Source of the DNA: an uncultured Planctomycetaceae bacterium
GTDB lineage: Bacteria > Planctomycetota > Planctomycetia > Pirellulales > UBA1268
DNA: 38,533 nt
NCBI GenBank assembly: GCA_903919035.1
Contig: CAIXGY010000061.1
Location: 1 to 38,533 of the forward strand
Direction: 5' to 3'
Position 1 is the stretch's first letter, and each line of letters starts with the position of its first letter. Below the pieces are notes generated by a model. That model did not search any database, was not told the origin of the DNA, and worked only from the letters and a program-made list of their open reading frames with translations. A program made the position numbers and the translations under genes. Positions 29,373 to 38,219 of the stretch are shown piece by piece.

Positions 29373-30476
29373 CTAGCGCTCGTAGATCGGCTTGAACTTG
29401 AAATTGACCGCCAGTGCCAGAAGCGCCAGCGACGTGTCGACCGTGCCGCCAAAGCCCCCTCCGCGGTTGGCGAATCCGGCGAAGCTTCCGTCCCGGCCCT
29501 GCATCGATTTGAGTTCCCGCACCAGGCCCATGTTCCACTTGTCCCAGGCGTCGACGTCCCCCTGGAAGAGTGCCTGGGCGCGATAGTAGCGGGTGTAGGT
29601 CGGGTAGCCTTCCATGGCCGACTGCGCGTTGTCGCGACTGCGGCCTTTCAGATACTGCAGCGCCCGCTTGAATTCGGGCGTGTCCTTCTGCCGCGCGATC
29701 GACAACACGAGCACCGCGATGCTCGTCACGGCGTCGCTGCCCCCGCCCGGGCTGCCGGAGTAGCCCACCTGGCCGTTCGGGCCGGTCATCGACCGCACGT
29801 ACTTGCAGGCCCGCACGATCGTCTCGTCCGGCACCTCGATGCCCGCATTGCGGGCCGCGAGCAGGCCCATGAGCACGGCGCCCGTCACCGACGTGTCGGC
29901 ATCCTTGGCATCGGGCGAGTAGCGCCACGCACCCAACGGATTCCGCTTCGCACTCGTCACGGCGCAGCGCACGGCGAGTTCGAGCGCCTGCCCGATGGAG
30001 CGGCGGCGCGACCGCTGGCCCGCGTCGTCGGTGCCCCACAGGCCGCGGTCGTCGACGGCGCCGTAACTTTCAGCCAGCGCGAGCATCCCGAAGCCATGCT
30101 GGTACATGCTGTCGTGCCCGGTGTTGCCCCCGAGGAAGCCGGTGTCGGGATCCTGGGCGGTGATCATGCTGCGGAGTGCCCGGCGAAGCGGCTCCCGATA
30201 GGGACCGAAGTTCGGATCCTCGCCCGAGGCGAGGAGCACCATGACTGCCATCCCGGTCACACCGGGGCCGGACTGGCCGTCCTTCCAGACGCCCGATGCG
30301 TCCTGCGTCTTGAGCAGATAGCGGATCCCGGCGTCGTACATTTCGCGGACGTCGCGGGGCACCGGATCGCCGTATTTCACCAGCGGCCCCTGGGCCGCGG
30401 CGGCGCCGGCGGCGCCGACGACGACGGCCCACGCCAGCAACCGTGCGGGAAGAAGGGTCCGCATCGTGACGCTCAT
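29373..30476 (-). CDS. Secreted prenyltransferase/squalene-cyclase-like toroid protein
   Basis: The 367-residue product has a signal peptide (LLAWAVVVGAAGAAAA) followed by repeated alpha-alpha hairpins with QW-like motifs. These include IRYLLKTQDASGVWKDGQSG, LRSMITAQDPDTGFLGG, AWRYSPDAKDADTSVTGAVLMGL and LKSMQGRDGSFAGF. This is the terpenoid cyclase/prenyltransferase alpha-alpha toroid fold. The DXDD motif of squalene-hopene cyclases is not seen, so it is unlikely to be a normal cyclase. Planctomycete genomes often carry such secreted toroids beside VWA genes, with unknown roles. The start overlaps the stop of the large coiled-coil gene (ATGA), showing translational coupling. Confidence 0.88.
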   Translation of the reverse strand: MSVTMRTLLPARLLAWAVVVGAAGAAAAQGPLVKYGDPVPRDVREMYDAGIRYLLKTQDASGVWKDGQSGPGVTGMAVMVLLASGEDPNFGPYREPLRRALRSMITAQDPDTGFLGGNTGHDSMYQHGFGMLALAESYGAVDDRGLWGTDDAGQRSRRRSIGQALELAVRCAVTSAKRNPLGAWRYSPDAKDADTSVTGAVLMGLLAARNAGIEVPDETIVRACKYVRSMTGPNGQVGYSGSPGGGSDAVTSIAVLVLSIARQKDTPEFKRALQYLKGRSRDNAQSAMEGYPTYTRYYRAQALFQGDVDAWDKWNMGLVRELKSMQGRDGSFAGFANRGGGFGGTVDTSLALLALAVNFKFKPIYER

Positions 30477-33400
30477 GGCCGCCCCTTCTCGAAACGATTG
30501 AAGTAGACGTCGAGCCCGGCGCGAAACTCCTCGGGCAAGACCCTCCCCGAGGCACCGGTCGCCTGCTGCTTCTCACCGCCGTCACCGGCGCCACGGTCGC
30601 GGTTGCCGGCACCCACCAACGCGAGCGCCGAGGTGGCCGTGGTGCCGGTAGCGCCGCCGCCGGCCCGCTGGCTGTTGCCACCACCACCACCGCCGCCGCC
30701 ACCACCGCCCCCGCCCGCCCGTGCCGCGAGCAGCAGCTCGATGGCCTCGGTCTCCGCGCCGATCGCCTTGGACCCGGTATCGGGCGCCTGGAGGATGCCG
30801 GCGGCGTCCGCCATCACCGTCTCGACTTTCTCGAACAACTCGATTTCCGCGGCGAACCGCCGCTCCCCTTCGTCTTCTTCCAGGAGCCGGTCGATCATTC
30901 CCGCGACGCGATCGGCCAGCGCGTCCTGACGATCCGCCAGTTTCCGGCCGGCGGCCGCATATTCGCCTGCGGCGACGGCATCCCTGGCCTGCTCGGTCAC
31001 GCGCGTCTCCTCGCGGAGGTTGGTCTCCTCCTCGAGAATCTGCATCGTCTCCAGCACCACCTCCGGCGGCACGCTCTCCGACTGCCCGTCCCCACCCGGG
31101 CCCGATCCCGACTGCGGCGGCTCGACGAGATCGTCGGCCAGACGGTCGAACGTGTCGGACCAGAACTCGGCCTGCGCCAGTGACATGCCGGCCTCCTTCG
31201 TCACGTCATCGGAGAGCTGCCGCAGGCTGCCGAGCGCGTCGAGGGATTTCATCTCCTCGAGCACCGTGCGAAAGGCCGGCACCTGACGGCGGTCGAGGTA
31301 GGACTGCAGGTCGTCCATGATGTGCGAGACCTTGTCGGCCTCACGGGCATTGGCGTCGGCCACGTCGCGCACCGACTTCTGCACCGCGGGGGGACGCCCA
31401 TCCGACCGCCCGAAGGCGTCGGGAGCGAACCCCGCGATGCGGCCGGCGATGGTTCCCTGTTCGCGCGACGCGAGTTTGAGCCGCTTCACGAAGGTGCTGC
31501 CCTCGAGATTCGCCATCACCCGGCCGAGGTCGTCGGCCACCTTCGCGAACTCTTTGAGCAGCCTCTGCTGGGATTCGACGGCGCCCGCGAGCGCCTCGTC
31601 GGCCGGCTCCTCCTGCTCGGGCTCGTCCGCGGCAGGCGGCGGCGCGACACCGGCCTGGGTCGACGGCAGGCCGAACCGCCCCTGACCAGGTCCCGACGGC
31701 GACCCATCGGCGCCTGAAGGAGGCTGCGGCTGCTGCGAGCTCTCGCGGTCGACGACCTGCGGGATTGGCGGTGGCCCGCCATCCGTCTGGGCGGCGGGGG
31801 TGACGCTGCCCCGCTGACCACGATCTGCACCGACCTCGGGCGGCGACTCCGCGGCCAGATCGTCCGGCACGGGCCGGTCGCGATCCCGGGACGGCGGCTC
31901 ATCTGCGGGTGACTGCCGGCCGGGGGACGAGGGGCCGCCGGCCTGCGCATCGCCGTCCCGCTGACCGGCCGCGGCCTGCGGCGTCGCGCCCCCCGCCGCG
32001 TCCGCGGTCGCCAGTCGCGCGTGTGCCGCGGCCCGGAGCAACTCGGCCACGCCGGGCATGCGGTGCGCACCGATGTCGGCCAACGTCTGGATGTCCTCGG
32101 CAAGCCGCTCGAGCGTGGCCGCCTCGAACTCCGGATTCTTGATCGCCTCGCGGACGAGCTTTTCGCCCTCCTCCACGAGCCGGTCCATGCGACGTTGCTG
32201 GGCATCCCCCGCCGCCGCCTGCTGCTCGAGCCGCCGCCGCGTCTCCGGATCGAGCAGCCGTTCCGGCGCCAGACCGCGGAGTTCCTCGTTGCCGGCGAGC
32301 AGGGCCATCTCACGGTCGCGTACTTCCGCGGCCTGCTGTCGCCAGCGGCTGAGCCGCTCGTTCATCACGAGCGCGTGCTCCGCCTTGTCCACCACATAGA
32401 TCAGGAACGGCGCCGAATAGACGCGGCCCCGGCCGGGACGATAGTCCTCCGCGAACGCGCGGAGCAGGAGTGGCTGGGGCCGCACGCCGAGCGCGTCGGG
32501 ACAGAACGTGGCCGCCACATCCAGCGCGACCTGATCGGGGCCACCGACCTTCAGCGGCCGTTCGCCCTTTTCCGGCGGCCGATCCTGGTCGCCCGCATCC
32601 CCCTCCCATTCGATCCCCACTCGGCGGATGCCGAAGTCGTCGGCCGCGCCGATCGTGAACCGCAGGGTGTCGGACGAGAGCAGGATGTCGCGACCGACGG
32701 GCAGGCCGGCGAGCGCGAGCGTCGGCGCCTCGTCGACCCGCGGGACGACCCTCACCACGAGCGGCCCGGCGCCGTCGAGTCCGCGGGCATCGCGCCATTC
32801 GATCGTCACCGTCGACTCCGCGGCGGCCACCGCCGGGGGCGAACGCACCTCGGCGCCGGTGGTCTCGACCACGACCCCGTCGACCCGGGCCGAGGCGAGG
32901 TCGCGGGTGGCGGTCGCCACGATCGAGACCGTGCTGCCCACGACCGGAGTGATCGCACCGGTGCGAACGTCGATCCGCTGCGACTCGGGCCGCTGGAGAT
33001 AGTCGGGCAACCGCACCTCCGCGACCACGGCCGCCATGTCGGGCCGCGCCAGCGGCACGATCCGCGACCGGGCCCGCGCGTCGCCCACGGCCAGCGCGAG
33101 CGGCATCTCGGTGAGTTGCGGCGGCAGCGTGAAGGCGTAGGCGTCGGCCGCGAGAGCCGCGGCGAGCGGCGGCTGCATGCCCACGCGGAGGCGGGCGAAC
33201 CTCGGATGGGTGCGGGTGTCGGCGGCCAGCGACACGGCCAGCGGCACCGGCTCACCGCGCGGCACGACGATCTCGTCGGGCAATGCCGCGACTCTGGTGA
33301 ACGTGAACCGCTCGACGCTCCGCCACGGCGCGAGGAACCGCGCCCAGGCGTTGGCCGCCGCAGTCGGCGCGACGAGGGCGGCACCCACCGCCGCCGCCAC

Positions 33401-33976
33401 CGGCGCTGCGGCCAGGGCGAGCCACAGCCGATGCCGTGGCCGCGGCACGGCAGCGGCGAAGTCGTACTGCAGCGAGCGTTCGGCCACCTGCGCGATCGCC
33501 GCCACGCGGAGCCGCCGCGAGCCGAGTCCGCCCGAGACCGCCTCCCGCGATCCGTCGGCCGACCGCACGATCTCGATGATTCCCAGCAGCGCATCACCCA
33601 GGCTCGGAAATCGCCGCGCGATGAGCCGGGCGACCTGATCGAGGGCCCGGTGGTTCCATACCCAACGATGCAGGGCCAACGGCACGGCCAGGCACGCGCT
33701 CGCCGCGGCGGCGAACGCCCCCACCCGCACCCACCAGGGCGTCTCCATGACGCGATCGAGACAGAACACCGCGAGGTAGCCACACACCACGCCGCAGGCG
33801 GCACCGGCGACGGCCTCGACGATCTTGATGCGCCGGACCAGCCCTCGGAAGGCATAGAGCCTGCGTTCCAGATCGGGCGGCAGCCGGATACCGACGTCGT
33901 CGGGCCTCTCGGCGGCGCTGTCCACGGCTCGCATGACTGCCGGCTCCTCAGCGTCTCCGGGTTTCGCTCCCGTCAT
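30473..33976 (-). CDS. Very large membrane protein with coiled-coil C-terminal half (DUF4175-like)
   Basis: The product has 1167 residues from ATG 33976. Three membrane helices lie near residues 52-72, 82-102 and 184-207. Beta-rich extracellular segments follow to about residue 560 (for example PDEIVVPRGEPVPLAVSLAAD and RFTIGAADDFGIRRVGIEWEG). Then comes a long helical, coiled-coil-prone region containing a Pro/Gly/Gln-rich stretch, and a 13-Gly run near 1085. The plan, with membrane anchor, Ig-like strands and coiled coil, resembles DUF4175-type proteins of planctomycetes and alphaproteobacteria. The function is unknown; an envelope structural or scaffolding role is likely. ATG 33976 shares one base with the upstream stop (TGATG), and the stop overlaps the toroid gene by ATGA. 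Confidence 0.85.
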   Translation of the reverse strand: MTGAKPGDAEEPAVMRAVDSAAERPDDVGIRLPPDLERRLYAFRGLVRRIKIVEAVAGAACGVVCGYLAVFCLDRVMETPWWVRVGAFAAAASACLAVPLALHRWVWNHRALDQVARLIARRFPSLGDALLGIIEIVRSADGSREAVSGGLGSRRLRVAAIAQVAERSLQYDFAAAVPRPRHRLWLALAAAPVAAAVGAALVAPTAAANAWARFLAPWRSVERFTFTRVAALPDEIVVPRGEPVPLAVSLAADTRTHPRFARLRVGMQPPLAAALAADAYAFTLPPQLTEMPLALAVGDARARSRIVPLARPDMAAVVAEVRLPDYLQRPESQRIDVRTGAITPVVGSTVSIVATATRDLASARVDGVVVETTGAEVRSPPAVAAAESTVTIEWRDARGLDGAGPLVVRVVPRVDEAPTLALAGLPVGRDILLSSDTLRFTIGAADDFGIRRVGIEWEGDAGDQDRPPEKGERPLKVGGPDQVALDVAATFCPDALGVRPQPLLLRAFAEDYRPGRGRVYSAPFLIYVVDKAEHALVMNERLSRWRQQAAEVRDREMALLAGNEELRGLAPERLLDPETRRRLEQQAAAGDAQQRRMDRLVEEGEKLVREAIKNPEFEAATLERLAEDIQTLADIGAHRMPGVAELLRAAAHARLATADAAGGATPQAAAGQRDGDAQAGGPSSPGRQSPADEPPSRDRDRPVPDDLAAESPPEVGADRGQRGSVTPAAQTDGGPPPIPQVVDRESSQQPQPPSGADGSPSGPGQGRFGLPSTQAGVAPPPAADEPEQEEPADEALAGAVESQQRLLKEFAKVADDLGRVMANLEGSTFVKRLKLASREQGTIAGRIAGFAPDAFGRSDGRPPAVQKSVRDVADANAREADKVSHIMDDLQSYLDRRQVPAFRTVLEEMKSLDALGSLRQLSDDVTKEAGMSLAQAEFWSDTFDRLADDLVEPPQSGSGPGGDGQSESVPPEVVLETMQILEEETNLREETRVTEQARDAVAAGEYAAAGRKLADRQDALADRVAGMIDRLLEEDEGERRFAAEIELFEKVETVMADAAGILQAPDTGSKAIGAETEAIELLLAARAGGGGGGGGGGGGGNSQRAGGGATGTTATSALALVGAGNRDRGAGDGGEKQQATGASGRVLPEEFRAGLDVYFNRFEKGRP
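30677..30715 (-). repeat. GGN simple repeat coding for a 13-glycine run
   Basis: Thirteen successive GGN codons sit inside the large coiled-coil gene near its C-terminus, flanked by AARA and NSQRAGGG. Mixed codons (GGC, GGT, GGG) argue against very recent slippage. It probably forms a flexible linker before the last 60 residues. Confidence 0.85.
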
Positions 33977-36186
33977 CAGACCAGCCCCTGACGCTTGCGG
34001 CCCACCCAGAACAGGCTCAGGAGCACGACGAGCGTGCCAGCTACGAGCGGATGACACCACAACTGCACGCGACGGACCGTCGGCGGCTGCTCCGGCAACG
34101 CACCGAGCGCGGCGACGAGACCCGCGATCTCCTCAGCAGGCACGAGCCGACCACGGGTCACCTGCGCGATCTCCGCGAGCACCTCGGGCCGGGCGGGCCG
34201 GCCGATCCCCTCGGCCGCCTGCCCCTGCACGAACACCGCAGCTTGGAGTGTATCCCCCGTCTCCCGACACCCGAGCACGACGGCGTGGGAGCCGGGCTCC
34301 GTGGGAGTGAAGGTCGCGGCGAACACACCCCATTCTCCCTCACCCGCCGGCGGCGCGAACCGCACCGTCTCCACGGCCCCGGAGGGCGCCGTGATGCGGG
34401 CCGACACCTCGCCCCGCGAGAGCGGCTCGCCACCGGCCTGCGCCACCCGCGCATCGAGCGCGACCGCCTGCCCGAGTTGCGGCTGCTCCGGCGCGAACGA
34501 GAAGCTCATCCGCTCTCCCTTGGCCATGTTCCGCCGATAGGCCATCCAGCGGACCACCTGTCCCCAGAACCGGTAGTGGTATTTGTCCTCGACGCCCTTC
34601 CGCCAACGCCAGGCGCCGTCGGTGGCCATGTAGAGCACCTTGCCCGCGCCATACGTCCGCGTCACGAGCAGGGGAATGCGGCCGTATTCGTTCCCCGCCT
34701 CCTCGTGCACCGCGAGCACCTCGCTGCCGGCCTTCGCGCGGACGACGGGGCCGTACCATTGCACGCCGGGCAGGCTCTCCCACACGGCGAGGTTCTCGGC
34801 CGCCGAATCGGCGAGTTTCGTCAGCAGGCTCTTCTGCCCCCCCTCGGTGAGCACGAGCCGATGCGGCATCGGCGTCGAGGAACCCTCCGCCCGAGACGCA
34901 TCGATCACCACCGGGCAGAGATCCTCGAGTGCCGTCCCCGCGAACGATGCCTGCGCGCCGCGCCAGCCCGGCATGAACACCAATCCGCTCGCCTGATACT
35001 CGACGAGGCCCCTGAGGAGTCGGCAGTCCTCCTCGGTGAGTTGATCCGCGCCCACGCCGACGTCGCCGAGGAACACGACGTCGTAGGCCGAGAGTTCGTC
35101 GAGCCCCGCGGGAAACGTTTGGATGTAATCGCGGTTGCCGCCACCCCGCTTGGAGAGGCCCGGCTGGAAGAGGAGACACGAGACGTCGACGCCCGGGTCG
35201 CGGGACAGCGCGTTGCGGAGGTAGCGGTATTCCCACCGCGGCATCCCCTCGACCACGAGCACCTTGAGCTTCTCCGTCCGCACCGCGATGGGGGCCGTCC
35301 GCTCGTTGTTGTCGGCGAGCAGTTCGCCCTCCTGGGGCGGGATCGTCACCGTCACCGTGTAGTCGCCGGTGTCGCGCGGCGTCCAGAAGATCCAGTCGGT
35401 GACGGTGCCCATCGGCGGCAGCCGGACATCCTTGGTGAGCGTCTCGCCCGACGAGACCGCGAGCCGCACCGAGAGACCGCGCTCCGTGGGCAGTGACGAG
35501 TGGATCGTGAACGGCACGCGAACCGGCTTGCCCGCCACGCCGACGGTGGGGCAGTCGAGGCTCGCCAGTTCGACGTCGGGCAGCTTCGTGGGACTGCCGA
35601 CGGCGACCGTGAACACCGGCACATTGGCGAGCCGGAGTTTCTGGGCCGCCTCGAGGGGCGGCCCGCCCTCCGTCCAGTCGCCGTCCGACACGAGCACCAC
35701 CGCCCGCAGACCGGCGAATCGCTGGGCCGCGGTCGCGAGCGGGCCGGCGAGGTCGGTGCCCGTGGCCGGCGGGGCGGCCGAGACCGGCGCGAGATCGACG
35801 GCGAACCGGTCGCCGAGCGGTCGCCAGAACTCCGGCATCGCGAGCGATTCGACGCTCTCGCGCCGGCTCTGCGGCCCGCTCGACGGCCCGCCGCCCGCGG
35901 TCGGCATCACGTCGCGGGTGTCCATGCTCCGCGAGCCGTCGTGGAGCACCGCGATGGTCGGCTTCTCGTCGCTCCGCCGCTCCTGCACCCACTCCGGCTG
36001 GTTGAGGAGCGCAGCCACGATCCCCACGATCGCCAGCCGCAACGCCTCGAGCAGACCCTGACCAGACGACCAGCCGCTCCGCTTCCAGGCGACGATCGAC
36101 ACGGTCACCGCCACGGCCACCAGCGCAGCGGAGATCCCCAGCGTCCAGGGCGTCGTGAAGAACCGCAAGCCGTCGCCGCCGGTCAT
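33976..36186 (-). CDS. Membrane protein with VWA and glutamine-amidotransferase-like domains
   Basis: From ATG 36186 the product has 736 residues. Two N-terminal helices (near 17-34 and 50-62) precede a VWA-like domain with metal site HDGSRSMD (Asp83, Ser85, Ser87). Then come beta-sandwich segments (VPFTIHSSLPTERGLSVRL, DYTVTVTIPPQEGELLADNN) and a class I amidotransferase-like region (KVLVVEGMPRWEYRYLRNAL, YDVVFLGDVG, LVFMPGWRG). No catalytic Cys-His pair was identified. A last membrane helix sits at the C-terminus (PLVAGTLVVLLSLFWVG). This arrangement is common next to BatA-like genes in planctomycetes. ATG 36186 overlaps the upstream stop (ATGA). The role is unknown, probably in envelope protein complexes driven by a MoxR ATPase. 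Confidence 0.88.
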   Translation of the reverse strand: MTGGDGLRFFTTPWTLGISAALVAVAVTVSIVAWKRSGWSSGQGLLEALRLAIVGIVAALLNQPEWVQERRSDEKPTIAVLHDGSRSMDTRDVMPTAGGGPSSGPQSRRESVESLAMPEFWRPLGDRFAVDLAPVSAAPPATGTDLAGPLATAAQRFAGLRAVVLVSDGDWTEGGPPLEAAQKLRLANVPVFTVAVGSPTKLPDVELASLDCPTVGVAGKPVRVPFTIHSSLPTERGLSVRLAVSSGETLTKDVRLPPMGTVTDWIFWTPRDTGDYTVTVTIPPQEGELLADNNERTAPIAVRTEKLKVLVVEGMPRWEYRYLRNALSRDPGVDVSCLLFQPGLSKRGGGNRDYIQTFPAGLDELSAYDVVFLGDVGVGADQLTEEDCRLLRGLVEYQASGLVFMPGWRGAQASFAGTALEDLCPVVIDASRAEGSSTPMPHRLVLTEGGQKSLLTKLADSAAENLAVWESLPGVQWYGPVVRAKAGSEVLAVHEEAGNEYGRIPLLVTRTYGAGKVLYMATDGAWRWRKGVEDKYHYRFWGQVVRWMAYRRNMAKGERMSFSFAPEQPQLGQAVALDARVAQAGGEPLSRGEVSARITAPSGAVETVRFAPPAGEGEWGVFAATFTPTEPGSHAVVLGCRETGDTLQAAVFVQGQAAEGIGRPARPEVLAEIAQVTRGRLVPAEEIAGLVAALGALPEQPPTVRRVQLWCHPLVAGTLVVLLSLFWVGRKRQGLV

Positions 36187-38219
36187 GCCGCTGCCTCCAG
36201 GGGCGGGGCCGGGCGGGCGGCGCGGCCCGCACGGGGCTGCGGCAAGCAGAGGATCCCCTCGGCGACGAGCGCGAGGAGCATCGCGATCAAAAACGTGCGC
36301 CAGATCTCCTGCACGAGACTGTCCGGGCTGCCGGCCGTGCCCGTGATGCGGGACCACGACAGGCCCCGGAAGAGCCCGTCGACCCGGTCATCGGCCAGCA
36401 CCCGCGCGGCATCTTCGGCGGCCGGACGGTTGACGGCCACGAGCCGGTCATCGGCCGCGAACACGCCGGCGTGTCGGCCGCGTTCGGTCGAGGGCGCGTC
36501 GGCTCCAGCGACGCGGCTCCAGGTGGTCCCGGTGGTGCGGGCGAGACACTCCTCCGCCGGCTGGCCGGCATCGAGTTGCCGCGCGTGGCCGAGAACCGCG
36601 AGGCCCCGGTCGATCACCCGCTGCACGAGCGCGTAGAGCACGACGCCTTCGCGGGCGAGCGTGGAATCACGGGCCTCGGGACGCGTGGCGCAGGCATAGG
36701 CGCCGCCGCGGCCGGCATCGAGCCGGCCCACGAGCGCGAGTCCGCCGGGCAGGAGGGCGAGCGGCACGTAATCTCCCGCGAGACCGCACGACCGCGACAC
36801 CTCCAGCCCGCCGACCGGCAGGGCGGCGCCCGCGAGCGTGTTGCACAGCAGATCGTCGTCGGTCCGCCACGACACCGGCGCGAGCGGCGGCGCATGGGCC
36901 GCCCACGACCGCCACGACAACCCGAGAAACACACCGTCGTCCGGCGCGTCGGGCGGGAAGAAAACCGCCTGCCCGCCGCGGTCGATGAAGGCCCGCATGG
37001 GTTCAGCCACGGCGCCCGTGGGCAGGTCGGCCAGCCAGAGGATCGCCGCCGTCTCGTCGAGCGCCGCGGTGGCGAGGCCCGCGGTGGTGATGGTGTCGAC
37101 GGCAGCCCCCTGCTCCTTCGCAGGCGGGATGCCGGCGATCAGGGCGAGCGCTTCCGCGGCGGCCCTCTCGGCGGCCGTCGGCGCGGTCGACGTCACCACC
37201 AGCGTCTTCCGCGGCGGCGGCTCGGCGAAGGCGAAGTAGAAGTCGTTGTCGGCAGCGTTGGCGTCGGCGGGCACGGAGACGCGGCCCCAGCCGCGGGGCG
37301 GGGCACCGCGATCGAGCGGGATCACATGGTTCTTGAGCACGGCCTCGCGGCCGGCGAGCTCGACCTCGACGGCGCTCCTCACGCCTCCAATCTCGAAGGC
37401 CAGTGGCACCCTGGCGGGCGGGCCATCGTCGGCGCGGGTGACCGTGACCGTGACCACGAGGGACCGCTCGCCGGCTCGGCCCTCGACCCGCACCGCGGGC
37501 ACGCGGACGGAGAGATTGCCCGCGGCCGGAGCGGTGAACGAGAGCAATTGGAAACGCACCTGCTGGGGGAGCCGGGCGAACGCGTCGCGGATGCCCGCCC
37601 AGGCACCGTCCTCGGCGGCCCAGTCGTTGGACCGCTGGTCGGAGCAGATCCAGATCTCGGTCGTGCCAGCGGCGTTCTCGCGGACATGGTCGAACGCCGC
37701 CTGCAGCAACTGGGGCAGCGCCGCCGGCACGTCCGTCGGCCCGGCGGCGGGCAGGTCGGCGATCACCCGCGGATCGTCGAGCGGCACGGCCGGCCGCGTC
37801 GGATCGGTCAAGAGCAGGCACCGCGAGGCGGCGAGCGTGGCCAGGGCGTCGGCGAGTTGGCGGCGTCCCGTGTCGAGCTTCGTGGCGGGTGCGGCGGGAT
37901 CTCGAGCCCGCATCGACGGCGAGCGATCGACGATCACCAGCGCCGTGTCGGGCCGGCCGCCGCCGGCCAGCGCCAGCCAACCACGGGACAGCGGCCGGCC
38001 CGCGGCCAGGATCACCGCGGCCACCGCCGCCATGCGGAGGATCATGATGAGCCAGTGACGCAGCCGCGAGTAGCCGCGGGACAGCGCCTTCGCAGCCACG
38101 AGGAACTGCATCGCGGCCCACGGCAGGGTCTGGAAGCGACGCTGGTTGATCAGGTGGATGATCAGCGGCAGCGCCACCAGCGGCAGCGCGGCGAGCACCA
38201 GCGGCTGCAAGAACGTCAT
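36183..38219 (-). CDS. BatA-domain and VWA membrane protein
   Basis: The 678-residue product begins with the BatA/aerotolerance N-terminal domain: FLQPLVLAALPLVALPLIIHLINQRR, then LPWAAMQFL and LRHWLIMILRMAAVAAVILAAGRP, giving two membrane helices. A VWA domain follows with metal site VDRSPSM (Asp98, Ser100, Ser102), then beta-rich segments and a final membrane helix (FLIAMLLALVAEGILCL). Such proteins occur beside DUF58 and MoxR genes. MoxR ATPases with VWA partners are thought to assist protein maturation or metal insertion. The ATG overlaps the DUF58 stop (ATGA) and its own stop overlaps the next start (ATGA). Confidence 0.92.
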   Translation of the reverse strand: MTFLQPLVLAALPLVALPLIIHLINQRRFQTLPWAAMQFLVAAKALSRGYSRLRHWLIMILRMAAVAAVILAAGRPLSRGWLALAGGGRPDTALVIVDRSPSMRARDPAAPATKLDTGRRQLADALATLAASRCLLLTDPTRPAVPLDDPRVIADLPAAGPTDVPAALPQLLQAAFDHVRENAAGTTEIWICSDQRSNDWAAEDGAWAGIRDAFARLPQQVRFQLLSFTAPAAGNLSVRVPAVRVEGRAGERSLVVTVTVTRADDGPPARVPLAFEIGGVRSAVEVELAGREAVLKNHVIPLDRGAPPRGWGRVSVPADANAADNDFYFAFAEPPPRKTLVVTSTAPTAAERAAAEALALIAGIPPAKEQGAAVDTITTAGLATAALDETAAILWLADLPTGAVAEPMRAFIDRGGQAVFFPPDAPDDGVFLGLSWRSWAAHAPPLAPVSWRTDDDLLCNTLAGAALPVGGLEVSRSCGLAGDYVPLALLPGGLALVGRLDAGRGGAYACATRPEARDSTLAREGVVLYALVQRVIDRGLAVLGHARQLDAGQPAEECLARTTGTTWSRVAGADAPSTERGRHAGVFAADDRLVAVNRPAAEDAARVLADDRVDGLFRGLSWSRITGTAGSPDSLVQEIWRTFLIAMLLALVAEGILCLPQPRAGRAARPAPPLEAAA

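Noticed and set aside
32021-33991. 656-residue ORF on the + strand
   Set aside because: Antisense to the large coiled-coil gene, which is held in an overlapping operon.
34051-35496. 481-residue ORF on the + strand
   Set aside because: Antisense to the VWA/amidotransferase-like gene.
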